Shown: positions 35,952-44,412, numbered from the stretch's first letter. The stretch is 64,000 nucleotides of DNA from Palsa-459 sp963841965 (GCA_963841965.1 CAWJES010000001.1:434001-498000), one strand, 5' to 3'. Notes: generated by a model not told the origin, from the sequence alone. Numbers and translations: made by a program.

Positions 35952-37309
35952 GACGGACCCTGCTCACGGCGCTTCGTCCTCGCGGTCCGCTCGGCGCGCG
36001 TCGGGCGGTGCGCCGTCGGTTCCACGCCCCCCGTCCCCTCCTCGCGCCACCACTCGAACGTCAGGTCACCGATGGCCACGAAGTCGCCGTCGCGGGCACC
36101 GGCACGGGCGAGCGCGCGGTCGACACCGAGGCGGTCGAGCCTCCTGCGCACCTCGTCGAGCGCACCTTCGTCGGTGAGGTCGCTGAGCCTGACGGCCCGG
36201 AGCGCCGCGCGGCCCGAGACGGTGAACGACCCGTCGGCGAGACGCTCCACGACGAGCTCGTCGGAGGCGGGACGGTGGATCCGCGGCGTCGCCGTGACGG
36301 CCTCGGCGTCACGTGCCGCGCGTCGGCCACGAGGATGGCGAGCCGGCCCAGGAGCTCGCCCAGGTTGTCCCCGCGCGTCGCCGAGACGACGAGATCGAGC
36401 TCGGCGCCGTGCTCCGGGCCCTCGAGCAGGTCGCCCTTCGAACCGACAACCACCGTCGGGCGGTCGAGGAGTTCAGGCAGGTAGGCGCCCAGCTCGCCCA
36501 TGAGGACCTCGAGCTGGCGCGACGGGGATTCGGGGTGCCATCGGCGAGAGGTCAAGCAGCACGCAGAGGACCCTGGCGCGCTCAACGTGGCGCAGGAACT
36601 CGTGGCCGAGCCCCCGGCCGGCGGCGGCTCCCTCGATGAGGCCGGGAACGTCGGCCATCACGAACTCCGTGGCCTCGTCGGGACGTCCCGCGCGATCGCC
36701 CACCCGAACGACGCCCAGGTGCGGGACGAGCGTCGTGAAGGGGTAGTCGGCGATCTTGGGCTTTGCCGCCGAGACCCGCGAGATGAGGGTCGACTTGCCG
36801 ACGTTCGGGAACCCGATGAGCGCCACATCGGCAGCGAGCTTCAGCTCGAGATCGCACCACTTCTCGTCGCCCCGCTCGCCCTGCTCAGCGAACGCTGGCG
36901 CGCGTCGGCGGTTGGACAGGAACTTCGCGTTGCCGTGCCCGCCGTGTCCGCCTTCCGCGACGCGGTACCGGTCGCCTGGGACCGAGAGGTCGCAGAGCAG
37001 CTCGCCCTCCAAGGTCCGCACGACCGTGCCCACCGGGACGGCGACCACCTGGTCGTCCCCGTTGGCACCGTGCTTGCGCTTGCCGTGGCCGTGCGCGCCG
37101 TCGGTCGCCCGACGGAAGGGGTGGTCCCGGAATCCGAGGAGGCTGGCCTGGTTGTTGTCCGCGACGAGCCAGACGTCGCCGCCGTTCCCGCCGTCGCCGC
37201 CGTCGGGGCCGCCCATGTCGACGTGGGCCTCGCGGCGGAAGGAGATCGATCCCGCGCCTCCGTCGCCGGCCTTGGCGTGGAGCTGGGCCCTGTCTACGAA
37301 GCCCGACAC
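35948..37309 (-). CDS. obg: GTPase ObgE/CgtA, two frameshifts
   Basis: A ribosome-associated GTPase. The Obg fold is Gly-rich (DRAQLHAKAGDGGAGSISF, PDGGDGGNGGDVWLVAD). The G domain has GFPNVGKSTLISRV and DVPGLIEGAAAGRGLGHEFLRH. The C-terminal OCT domain includes LADGSFTVSGRAAL and FVAIGDLTFEWW. The frame breaks near 36532-36535 (a four-G run, probably one base too many) and near 36305-36315 (probably one base missing); the net shift is zero. After correction it has about 453 aa. The GTG at 37309 has TAGGAT 7 nt upstream. It is not directly next to rpmA/rplU here, since hup lies between on the other strand. Confidence 0.92.
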
Positions 37310-37316
37310 GCCCGCA

Positions 37317-37322
37317 ATCCTA
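37317..37322 (-). promoter_or_regulatory. Predicted -10 element (TAGGAT) of leaderless obg
   Basis: TAGGAT ends 7 nt before the obg GTG on the minus strand. It would drive the obg-proB-proA-moxR-VWA-phosphatase unit. Confidence 0.45.
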
Positions 37323-37492
37323 CGAGGCGCCGGTGCCGCCACCGGCGGGCAGCCTGGGGAACCGATGTCGCGAGGGTGCTCGGCGCGCAGTTCATGGCCA
37401 GTTTTCGGCTCCCGAACGCCGCCCCGCCGGACCCATCGCAGGCTGGGTCACCCAGACCCTCCGGCAGAACGGGCATGATGGAGCCCTGATGG

Positions 37493-37508
37493 CCCGGAAA
37501 ACTCCGGG
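37493..37508 (+). promoter_or_regulatory. Short hairpin in the hup leader
   Basis: A perfect 6-bp stem CCCGGA/TCCGGG with an AAAC loop, ending 29 nt before the hup start and just upstream of its AAGGAG. A stabilising or regulatory role is possible. No clear promoter could be assigned in the 227-bp obg-hup gap. Confidence 0.35.
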
Positions 37509-37536
37509 TTTCCAACCATGAAGGAGAGTTCACGCG

Positions 37537-37839
37537 GTGAACAAGACCGAGTTGGTAGAGACAGTCGCGACCCACACCGGCATCGCGAAGAGCACGGTTG
37601 CCGAGGTTCTCGGTGGCTTTGAAGACGTGGTCCTCGCAGAGGTTGCCGCCGGCAACAAGGTGACCGTGACCGGATTCGTGTCGTTTGAGCAGGTCCAGCG
37701 CAAGGCCCGTACGGCGCGCAACCCGCAGACCGGCGAGGCGATCCAGGTCAAGGCATCCAAGGCACCGAAGGTGTCCATCGGTGCAACCTTCAAGAAGACC
37801 GTGAAGGGCGAGGAGAAGGCTCCGAAGATCCGCAGCTAG
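37537..37839 (+). CDS. hup: HU-family DNA-binding protein
   Basis: A 100-aa histone-like protein. The N-terminal helices NKTELVETVATHTGIAKSTV and the beta-arm region TVTGFVSFEQVQRKARTARNPQTGEAI are classic HU/IHF; the ending PKVSIGATFKKTVKG is followed by a short Lys-rich tail. It lacks the long Ala/Lys-rich C-terminal extension of mycobacterial HU. GTG 37537 is preceded by AAGGAGAG at a good distance. The gene is monocistronic, ended by a strong hairpin terminator shared with the convergent rpmA. Confidence 0.95.
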   Translation: MNKTELVETVATHTGIAKSTVAEVLGGFEDVVLAEVAAGNKVTVTGFVSFEQVQRKARTARNPQTGEAIQVKASKAPKVSIGATFKKTVKGEEKAPKIRS

Positions 37840-37867
37840 TCACGTCCGTGGCCCTCGGGCCCAGGAA

Positions 37868-37907
37868 CGAAAGAACCCCCGGGGCCTGCGCCCCGGGGGT
37901 TCTTTCG
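37868..37907. terminator. Bidirectional intrinsic terminator between hup and rpmA
   Basis: A perfect 18-bp stem with a 4-nt loop (arms 37868-37885 and 37890-37907). The outer part reads CGAAAGAA/TTCTTTCG, so a T-rich stretch lies on the 3' side for either strand. It serves hup (+) and the rplU-rpmA unit (-). Confidence 0.92.
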
Positions 37908-37923
37908 TGCTCGAGGGGCTCGC

Positions 37924-38175
37924 TCAGTCCTCGAGGATGTCGATCATCTTGCGGCCCTTGCGCTCCGCGAACTTCACCACGCCGTCGCGCTTCGCGAACA
38001 GGGTGTCGTCCGAGCCCTTGCCGACGCCCAGGCCCGGGTGGAAGCGGGTACCCCGCTGGCGGACGAGGATCGAGCCCGCCGTCACCTCGGTGCCCGCGAA
38101 CGCCTTCACCCCGAGGCGCTGCGCGTTCGAGTCGCGGCCGTTGCGGGTGGACCCGCCTCCCTTGGTCTTTGACAT
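37924..38175 (-). CDS. rpmA: 50S ribosomal protein L27
   Basis: An 83-aa protein near the peptidyl-transferase centre. The sequence KTKGGGSTRNGRDSNAQRLG, GSILVRQRGTRFHPG and GKGSDDTLFAKRDG is diagnostic. It lacks the Firmicutes-type cleavable N-terminal extension. The start ATG is 9 nt after the rplU stop. It is transcribed with rplU and ended by the shared terminator. Confidence 0.97.
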   Translation of the reverse strand: MSKTKGGGSTRNGRDSNAQRLGVKAFAGTEVTAGSILVRQRGTRFHPGLGVGKGSDDTLFAKRDGVVKFAERKGRKMIDILED

Positions 38176-38184
38176 CGGTGCTCC

Positions 38185-38496
38185 TCAGCCCTTCGCCGAG
38201 ATCCCGGTGATCTCGACCGTGGTGTAGTGCTGGCGGTGGCCCCAGCGCTTGCGCTGGTTCGCCTTGGCCTTGTATGTCAGGCCACGGATCTTCTTGCCCT
38301 TCTCCTCGCCGATCACCGTGGCGGTGACGGTGGCCGCCCCGAGCGACGGTCCTGCGAGGACCTGATCGCCGTCGACGAGCAGGACAGGCGTGAACGAGAC
38401 GGTCGCCCCGACCTCTTCGCGGCGCTTGTCGACGCGGACCACCTGGCCCTCCTCGACGCGCTCCTGGGAACCTCCGGTGCGAATGACTGCGTACAT
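38185..38496 (-). CDS. rplU: 50S ribosomal protein L21
   Basis: A 103-aa 23S rRNA-binding protein. The family features are YAVIRTGGSQERVEEGQVVRVDK, the GAxVxF-like segment GATVSFTPVLLVDGD, and the C-terminal KAKANQRKRWGHRQHYT. The ATG at 38496 lacks a Shine-Dalgarno sequence; TAGGAT occurs 9 nt upstream (38506-38511), so the message may be leaderless or nearly so. It heads the rplU-rpmA unit and is divergent from the SAM-riboswitch-controlled genes. Confidence 0.96.
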   Translation of the reverse strand: MYAVIRTGGSQERVEEGQVVRVDKRREEVGATVSFTPVLLVDGDQVLAGPSLGAATVTATVIGEEKGKKIRGLTYKAKANQRKRWGHRQHYTTVEITGISAKG

Positions 38497-38571
38497 AGGG
38501 ATGAAATCCTAGCCGATCGGGGTCGCCCCATCAGCGCAGCACCGCGCACGCGGCAGCGGCGCGCATGGGAC

Positions 38572-38600
38572 TTGCGCCGGGCCGCGCCAGCAGCCATCAT
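38572..38600 (+). promoter_or_regulatory. Candidate promoter of the SAM riboswitch transcript
   Basis: TTGCGC (38572-38577), a 17-nt spacer and CATCAT (38595-38600). Initiation about 6 nt later would coincide with the 5' strand of the riboswitch P1 helix. The hexamers are imperfect. Confidence 0.4.
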
Positions 38601-38604
38601 GGTC

Positions 38605-38693
38605 GCTTCATCAAGAGCGACTGAGGGACGGGCCCTGAGACGTCGCGGCAACCAGCTCCACGGAGCCAGGTGCCAATGCCCGAACGATGAGGA
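38605..38693 (+). promoter_or_regulatory. SAM-I-type riboswitch upstream of threonine synthase-like gene
   Basis: The conserved core of S-adenosylmethionine riboswitches is present in order: ATCAAGAG after the P1 strand, GAGGGACGGGCCC, CGGCAACCAGC, and GGTGCCAATGCC, closed by GATGAGG. P1 pairs 38605-38612 with 38686-38692; the P2 outer stem pairs GCGAC with GTCGC; P3 is a compact GCTCC/GGAGC stem. P4 is very short. The 3' strand of P1 contains GAGGAG, the only Shine-Dalgarno sequence for the ATG at 38700. SAM binding should therefore hide the ribosome-binding site and shut off translation. No separate terminator hairpin is seen. Confidence 0.88.
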
Positions 38694-38699
38694 GAGACC

Positions 38700-39968
38700 A
38701 TGGAACAGGCATTGACGCTTCGCTGCCGCGAATGCGGACGCGAATTCGAACCCCTCGCGCTGCACGTCTGCGACTTTTGCTTCGGACCGCTCGAGGTCGC
38801 CTACGACTACGAGGCGATCGCGAGCAGGGTCAGCCGCGCCTCGATCGAGGCGGGGCCGACGAGCATCTGGCGCTATCGCGACCTGCTGCCGGTTGCTGAC
38901 GAGCACCCGGTCGACCTGGGTGCCGGGTTCACGCCGCTCGTGCGCGCCGATCGGCTCGGCGCCCACCTGGGGCTGCGGGACCTGTGGATCAAGAACGACA
39001 CGCTGAACCCCACGGGCTCGTTCAAGGACCGGGTCGTCTCGGTCGCGCTCACCAAGGCCCGCCAGCTCGGCTTCAAGGTGGCGGCCTGTGCGTCGACCGG
39101 CAACCTCGCCAGCTCCGTGGCCGCGCACGCCGCCAAGGCGGGCATGGAGTCCGTGGTGCTCGTCCCGAGCAACCTCGAGAGCGCCAAGGTGATGATGGCC
39201 TCGGTCTACGGGGGAACCGTCGTCGCGGTCGAGGGCTCCTACGACGACGTCAACCGGCTGTGCGCCGAGCTCACGAGCGAGCATCCGTCCTGGGCCTTCG
39301 TGAACGTGAATGTCCGCTCCTACTACGCCGAGGGCTCCAAGACGCTGGCGTTCGAGGTCGCCGAGCAGCTCGGATGGACCGCGCCCGACCACGTGGTCGT
39401 CCCCATCGCGTCGGGGAGCCAGCTCACGAAGATCCACAAGGGGTTCCGAGAGCTCGGGCTCGTCGGCCTCGTCGACGGCACCGACCGGGTCCGGATCTCG
39501 GGGGCCCAGGCGCTCGGATGCTCCCCCGTCGCCACCGCCTTCGCCGAAGGCACCGACATCGTCCGCCCCGTCAAGCCCGACACGATCGCGAAGTCGCTCG
39601 CGATCGGGAACCCCGCCGACGGCTACTACGCGCTCAAGGTGATCGCCGAGACGGGTGGCGGGTGTGCGGCAGTCGCCGACGACGAGATCCTCGAGGGGAT
39701 CGCGCTCCTGGCGCGCACCGAGGGCATCTTCGCCGAGACCGCCGGTGGGGTCACCATCGCCTCGCTCGCGAGGCTGGTCGCCGACGGCACCATCCGTCCC
39801 GACGAGCGCGTCGTCGCCATGGTCACCGGGCATGGCTTGAAGACCATCGAGGCGATGGGGGACGTCGCCGGCCCGTCCGCCACCATCGCGGCCACCCTCG
39901 ACGCATTCGATGCAGCCATACAGGTCGAGGGCGACCTCATCGCCACAGCACCGAGGGAGCACTCGTGA
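38700..39968 (+). CDS. thrC: Threonine synthase-like PLP enzyme under SAM control
   Basis: A 422-aa fold-type II PLP enzyme. An N-terminal zinc ribbon has Cys9/Cys12 and Cys24/Cys27. The PLP lysine is Lys109 in NPTGSFKDR. CASTGNLASSVAAHAA binds the cofactor phosphate, and later segments VPIASGSQL and FAETAGGVTI fit threonine synthase, which turns O-phosphohomoserine into threonine. The frame is intact. The ATG follows a SAM riboswitch and is coupled by GTGA to a CysO-like sulfur-carrier gene. Because threonine synthase would not be expected to be repressed by SAM, a role in sulfur transfer to a phosphohomoserine-type substrate is possible. The family assignment is firm; the exact reaction is not. 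Confidence 0.93.
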   Translation: MEQALTLRCRECGREFEPLALHVCDFCFGPLEVAYDYEAIASRVSRASIEAGPTSIWRYRDLLPVADEHPVDLGAGFTPLVRADRLGAHLGLRDLWIKNDTLNPTGSFKDRVVSVALTKARQLGFKVAACASTGNLASSVAAHAAKAGMESVVLVPSNLESAKVMMASVYGGTVVAVEGSYDDVNRLCAELTSEHPSWAFVNVNVRSYYAEGSKTLAFEVAEQLGWTAPDHVVVPIASGSQLTKIHKGFRELGLVGLVDGTDRVRISGAQALGCSPVATAFAEGTDIVRPVKPDTIAKSLAIGNPADGYYALKVIAETGGGCAAVADDEILEGIALLARTEGIFAETAGGVTIASLARLVADGTIRPDERVVAMVTGHGLKTIEAMGDVAGPSATIAATLDAFDAAIQVEGDLIATAPREHS

Positions 39969-40240
39969 CCGCACTCATACGCATCCCCGGCCAGCTCCGC
40001 AGCCTGACTGCGGGCGCCAGCGAGGTCCCCGTCGACGCCGCGACGGTAGGCGATGCCCTTCGGGCCCTGGACGCCGGGCATCCGGGGTTCGGCGAGCGCC
40101 TCTTCGACGACCAGGGCAACCTGCGCCGCTTCGTCAACGTCTTCCTCGCCGAGGAGGACATCCGCTTCCTGCAGGGCCTCGACACCCAGGTCGAGGCGGG
40201 CCAGACGATCTCGATCATCCCCGCGGTCGCCGGCGGCTGA
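39965..40240 (+). CDS. CysO-like MoaD/ThiS-family sulfur carrier protein
   Basis: A 91-aa ubiquitin-fold protein: IRIPGQLRSLTAGAS, VGDALRALDAGHPGFGERLFDD, LRRFVNVFLAEEDIRFLQGLDT and the ending SIIPAVAGG. The C-terminal Gly-Gly is the site that is adenylated and thiocarboxylated in sulfur carriers. The RFVN..EDIRF and PAVAGG parts closely resemble mycobacterial CysO, which donates sulfur to a PLP synthase (CysM). Here the partner gene is the threonine-synthase-like enzyme, joined by a GTGA overlap. The activating E1-like enzyme and a Mec-type protease are not in the window. Confidence 0.92.
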   Translation: MTALIRIPGQLRSLTAGASEVPVDAATVGDALRALDAGHPGFGERLFDDQGNLRRFVNVFLAEEDIRFLQGLDTQVEAGQTISIIPAVAGG

Positions 40241-40256
40241 GGCAGCGCCGGCAGGG

Positions 40257-41087
40257 CTACTCCCCCACAGGGATGACCGCCTTCTGGCCCGCGGTGCGGC
40301 CCGTGCCCTGGCCGCTCGAGATGCGCGCTGCGTAGGCGATCGGCACGATCGTGAGCAGCAGGACGCCGACGACCACGGCGTTGACCTCCGGCAGCTGCTG
40401 GCCGAGGCGGATCGCGCCGAAGATCCACAGCGGCAGCGTGTTCTGGGCGCCGGCCGTGAACGTAGTCACGATGACCTCGTCGAAGCTCAGCGCGAAGGCG
40501 AGCAGGGCGCCCGCGATGATCGCCGTCGAGAGCATCGGCAGCGTCACGAGCCGGAACGTCTGCAACGGGCTCGCCCCGAGGTCGGCCGACGCCTCGAGCA
40601 GCGAGGTCGACGTTCTGCGCAGCCGCGCCACCACGTTGTTGAACACCACGACGATGCAGAAGGTCGCGTGCCCGATGATGATCGTGTAGATCGAGAACTG
40701 GATGCCGACGAGGTTGAACGCCGACTGCAGGGCAAGGCCGGTGACGATCCCGGGCAGCGCGATCGGCAGCACGAGCAGGAGCGACAGCGCGTCGCGCCCG
40801 AAGAACCGGAACCGGTGGATCCCGAAGGCGACGAGCGTTCCGAGCACGAGGGCGATCAACGTGGCGAGCACCCCGGCCTTCACGCTCAGCCAGAGCGCGC
40901 TGCGCACCGCCGGGTCGTTCCACGCGACCGAGAACCAGTGGGTCGTCCAGTGCTGGATCGGGAAGGTCTGGACGTTCGAGGCGTCGAAGGCGAACAGGAC
41001 GATGACGAGGAGCGGCACGAGCAGGAACGCCACGACGAGCAGCGAGAACGCGAAGAGGGCCCCCCTGGTGAGCCCAGACAGCCTCAT
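40257..41087 (-). CDS. potC: Spermidine/putrescine-type ABC transporter permease (PotC-like)
   Basis: A 276-aa inner-membrane permease with six hydrophobic helices. The coupling-loop EAA motif appears as LLEASADLGASPLQTFRLVTLPML before the last helices. The N-terminus RGALFAFSLLVVAFLLVPLLVIVLFAFDAS is typical of PotC. The ATG overlaps the potB stop as ATGA. It is last in the potA-potD-potB-potC unit and converges on the CysO-like gene, 16 bp away. It should form the channel with PotB for uptake of polyamines or a similar cation. Confidence 0.93.
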   Translation of the reverse strand: MRLSGLTRGALFAFSLLVVAFLLVPLLVIVLFAFDASNVQTFPIQHWTTHWFSVAWNDPAVRSALWLSVKAGVLATLIALVLGTLVAFGIHRFRFFGRDALSLLLVLPIALPGIVTGLALQSAFNLVGIQFSIYTIIIGHATFCIVVVFNNVVARLRRTSTSLLEASADLGASPLQTFRLVTLPMLSTAIIAGALLAFALSFDEVIVTTFTAGAQNTLPLWIFGAIRLGQQLPEVNAVVVGVLLLTIVPIAYAARISSGQGTGRTAGQKAVIPVGE

Positions 41088-41976
41088 AGGGCCTCGAACG
41101 CCCCGGCGAGCCGGGCGAGGAAGAGGTACACCGCCATGATCGCGATCGAGACGAAGGCGAGCGCCGCGGCGAAGGGGAGGTCGCCCCCGTTGAGCGCGCT
41201 GTCGTAGATCGCGTTGCCGATGAAGTTCGAGTTCGACCCGCCGATCAGCAGCGGAGTGATGAAGTCACCGAGGGTCAGCGAGAACGTGAAGATGGATCCC
41301 GCGACGATGCCTGGGAGGACCATCGGGAACAGGACCCGCCGGAAGGTCGACCACGATCCGGCGCCGAGGTCGGAGGACGCCTCGAGCAGCGAGTCGGGCA
41401 CCCGCTCGAACGCCCCGTAGATGGGGACGATCATGAACGGGAGCCACAGGTAGCAGAAGACGATCCACATCGCGGTGTTGGTGTACGCGAGGTGCGAGAT
41501 CGGGAGCCCGAGGTGCTTCTCAACCTCGGGCAGGACACCCTTGTTCGACAGGATGTTGATCCAGGCGTACACGCGCGCGAGATAGCTCGCCCACAGCGGG
41601 AGCAGCACGAGCGCCAGAAGCGCCTGGCGCCGGTGCGGCGACTTGCCACCTTGGCGAGGAAGAAGGCGAACGGCAGGGCGACCACGGCATCGGTGACGGT
41701 GACCAGGACCGCCATCACGAGGGTCCGCCAGATGATCTGGCGATAGACGGACTGCGTGAAGATCTGGGAGAAGTTGGACCATGTCCAGTTGTAGACGATG
41801 TTTCCGGTGAGCGAGTTGACCGTGAAGAACGCCGTGATCAGCATCGCGACGAGCGATGCCAGGTAGATCACGAGGAACCATGCGAGGGGCGGGGACAAGG
41901 TGAGGGCGCCACGCAGCCAGGGGCGGCGCCAGAGCGCCGCCCCTGCCCGCTGGCGGGTCCTCGTGATGACCGACAC
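41084..41976 (-). CDS. potB: Spermidine/putrescine-type ABC transporter permease (PotB-like), one frameshift
   Basis: The first part (LSPPLAWFLVIYLASLVAMLITAFF, NFSQIF and ALPFAFFLAKVAS) and the second part (ALLALVLLPLWASYLARVYAWI, the EAA motif LLEASSDLGAGSWSTFRRVLFP, then LGDFITPLLIGG) are both classic PotB but lie in different frames that meet near 41640. One base is probably missing there. After correction the protein has about 297 aa, normal for the family. The GTG at 41976 is 9 nt after potD. The ATGA overlap joins it to potC. Confidence 0.9.
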
Positions 41977-41985
41977 GAGCGTCGA

Positions 41986-43191
41986 CTAGCCCAGGATCTG
42001 CGTCCAGGCCTGTTGCCACTGCGTGAAGTCGACACAGTCGTTCTGGCCGTTGTCGCAGGTCGACAGCGGGGTCTTCCAGAACTTGATGGTGGAGAAGTAG
42101 GACGCCGGCGCGTTCGCGTGGTACGCGGCGCAGCCGCCCTTCTGCAGCTGGTTCATGATGGCGCACGCCTGGGTGTTGGCGGGCGTCTCGCCGAAGTAGA
42201 TGGCCTCCTCGGCCTGGACCTTGGGGGTCGTGACCCACTGCATCCACTTGTAGGCGCAGTTCGGGTGCGGCGCGTTCGTCGCGAGCAGCCACGTGTCGGC
42301 CCAGCCGGTCGCACCCTCACTCGGGATGGTGTCGGCGACCTTCGCGCCCGCCGCCACGAGCGTGTTCGTCTGGTACGGCCACGCCGCACCGACGACCGCC
42401 TCGCCGTTCTGGAACAGCGAGATCTCCTGGCTGGCCAGGTCCCAGTACTTCTTGATCAGCGGGTGCTCGGCCTTCAGCAGGCTGACCGCCGCATTGAACT
42501 GCGTCTGGGTGAGCTCGTAGGGATCCGTGATCTTGAGGCTCGGCTTGGACTTCGAGAGGTACAGGGCGGCATCGGCGATCTGGATCGGGTTGTCCGGGAT
42601 CGTGATCTCGTTCTTGTACTTCGAGTTGTAGAGCACCGACCAGGACGTCGGGGCCTTGGGGAACGTCTTCGTCGAGTAGAGCAGCACGTTCGGGCCGAAC
42701 TCGTAGCTCACGCCGTAGTGGACGCCGTTGATCGTGTTGAAGGACGGCGCCTGCAGGAACGGGTGGAACTGCTTCCACGACGGGATGAGGCTGATGTTGA
42801 CGGGCTTGACGTCGCCGCCGTAGATGAGCCGCAGGTCCGCGTCGCCCGAGGCCGAGACGAGGTCGTACTGGTGGCCACCACCGTTCTTCATCAGTGAGAC
42901 CATCTCGCTCGAGGAGCCTGCGTACTGGACGTTGACGCGGCAGCCCGTCGTCTTGGTGAACGGGGTCACCCATTGGGGCTGGGCGTAGCCCTCCCATGCG
43001 ATCAGGTTGAGGGTCCCCTCGCCCTTGCCGACCGACTGCAGCGGCTTCATGCCCTGGGTCGGTGGCACCATCGAGGAACCCTTCGAAGACGCGCCCGCCG
43101 AGCCGCCGAGGGCAGCCGGCAGCGTGCCGAGGGCGAGGACCAGTGCCACGGCCCCGCCAGCGGCGAGTCGCCGGAAGTGTGTGTTGCTCAT
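41986..43191 (-). CDS. potD: Polyamine-type extracellular solute-binding protein (PotD-like)
   Basis: A 401-aa secreted binding protein. The N-terminus has a basic start, a hydrophobic core (AAGGAVALVLALGTLPAALGG) and small residues for signal peptidase I. No lipobox Cys is evident, unlike many actinobacterial binding proteins. The mature part has TLNLIAWEGYAQPQWV, FTKTTGCRV, YDLVSASGDADLRLIYGGDV and NSKYKNEITIPDNPIQIADAA, matching the PotD/PotF family. The ATG overlaps the potA stop as ATGA. Exact ligand (spermidine, putrescine or other) cannot be read from sequence. Confidence 0.92.
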   Translation of the reverse strand: MSNTHFRRLAAGGAVALVLALGTLPAALGGSAGASSKGSSMVPPTQGMKPLQSVGKGEGTLNLIAWEGYAQPQWVTPFTKTTGCRVNVQYAGSSSEMVSLMKNGGGHQYDLVSASGDADLRLIYGGDVKPVNISLIPSWKQFHPFLQAPSFNTINGVHYGVSYEFGPNVLLYSTKTFPKAPTSWSVLYNSKYKNEITIPDNPIQIADAALYLSKSKPSLKITDPYELTQTQFNAAVSLLKAEHPLIKKYWDLASQEISLFQNGEAVVGAAWPYQTNTLVAAGAKVADTIPSEGATGWADTWLLATNAPHPNCAYKWMQWVTTPKVQAEEAIYFGETPANTQACAIMNQLQKGGCAAYHANAPASYFSTIKFWKTPLSTCDNGQNDCVDFTQWQQAWTQILG

Positions 43192-44291
43192 TGTGCTCCT
43201 TTGTCTGTCGGTCCAACCTGGACTTCAGGATCGGACGTGTCCTCAAGAGGGAAGGCGTCGTCGAGGCTCCATGAGACGGCCACCGCGCTGCCGGGCTGCG
43301 GCGCCACCGTCCCCGCACCGCTCGACCGGTTCTGGCGCACCGCGGTGATCGTCGAGCCGTCGGCGAGCTCCACGGTGAACCGTGTGACCATGCCGAGGTA
43401 CGCGACGTCGACGATCGTGCCCACCGAGCCGGTGCGACCCGCGGGGACCGCGCCCTCGGTGAGCTCGACCTTCTCGGGCCGCAGAACGGCGCGGCCGTGC
43501 GGGGTCTCGATGACGTTGGAGGTGCCGACGAATGAGGCTACGAACTCGGTCGCCGGGGTCTCGTAGACCTGCGCGGGCGGCCCCAGCTGCTCGATCCGGC
43601 CGTCGCGGAACACCGCGACGCGGTCGCTCATCGTGAGGGCCTCCTCCTGATCGTGCGTCACGTAGATGAACGTGATGCCGATCTGGCGCTGGATGCGCTT
43701 CAGCTCGACCTGCATCTCCTGGCGCAGCTTGAGGTCAAGCGCCCCGAGCGGCTCGTCCAGGAGAAGCACCTCGGGCTCGTTCACGATGGCCCGCGCGAGC
43801 GCCACCCGCTGGCGCTGCCCGCCGGACAGCTGGGAGGGCTTGCGGTGCCCGAGCTCGGTCATCTGCACCATGTCGAGGGCGGCCTCGACGCGTTTGGCTC
43901 GCTCGGCGCGGGGGATCCTGCGCACCCGCATCCCGTAGGCGACGTTGTCAGCCACGGTGAAGTGCGGGAACAGCGCGTAGTCCTGGAAGACGGTGTTCAC
44001 GCCCCGCTGGTTCGGGGGCAGTCCGGTGACGTCGCTGCCGCGCAGCGAGATGGTCCCCTCGTCGGGGCGCTCGAACCCTGCGATGAGCCGGAGCAGCGTG
44101 GTCTTGCCGGACCCAGAGGGTCCAAGCATCGTGAAGAACTCGCCGCGCGCGACGTCGAGGTCGACTCCGTCCACGGCCGCATGGCTGCCGAACCGCTTGA
44201 CGACCCCGCGCAGCGCGATGCCGTCGGCGAGCGCCGTCCGGCTCCCGATCGACGTCGTCAATCCGGGCACACTCCCCTTGTCCTCCCCCAT
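43188..44291 (-). CDS. potA: Spermidine/putrescine-type ABC transporter ATP-binding protein (PotA-like)
   Basis: A 367-aa ATPase. Walker A GPSGSGKTT, Q-loop FQDYALFP, signature LSGGQRQRVALARA, Walker B VLLLDEPLGALD and the switch His in THDQEEA are all intact. The C-terminal TOBE domain (VIETPHGRAVLRPEKVEL) is present. I take the ATG at 44291, about 18 residues before the ABC domain core; in-frame starts further up would reach across a TAGTCT promoter-like hexamer (44303-44308). It heads the potA-D-B-C operon. Confidence 0.93.
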   Translation of the reverse strand: MGEDKGSVPGLTTSIGSRTALADGIALRGVVKRFGSHAAVDGVDLDVARGEFFTMLGPSGSGKTTLLRLIAGFERPDEGTISLRGSDVTGLPPNQRGVNTVFQDYALFPHFTVADNVAYGMRVRRIPRAERAKRVEAALDMVQMTELGHRKPSQLSGGQRQRVALARAIVNEPEVLLLDEPLGALDLKLRQEMQVELKRIQRQIGITFIYVTHDQEEALTMSDRVAVFRDGRIEQLGPPAQVYETPATEFVASFVGTSNVIETPHGRAVLRPEKVELTEGAVPAGRTGSVGTIVDVAYLGMVTRFTVELADGSTITAVRQNRSSGAGTVAPQPGSAVAVSWSLDDAFPLEDTSDPEVQVGPTDKGAQ

Positions 44292-44412
44292 GCCACCTGC
44301 GCAGACTAGGTCGCCCGCAGGTCGCCCGACGAGCCATTCTTCACGTCGCCCGTCGGCGCACGCGGGAGGAATCTTCATCATCGGACAGGTCGGCTCGCGG
44401 GATCTCGAGACC

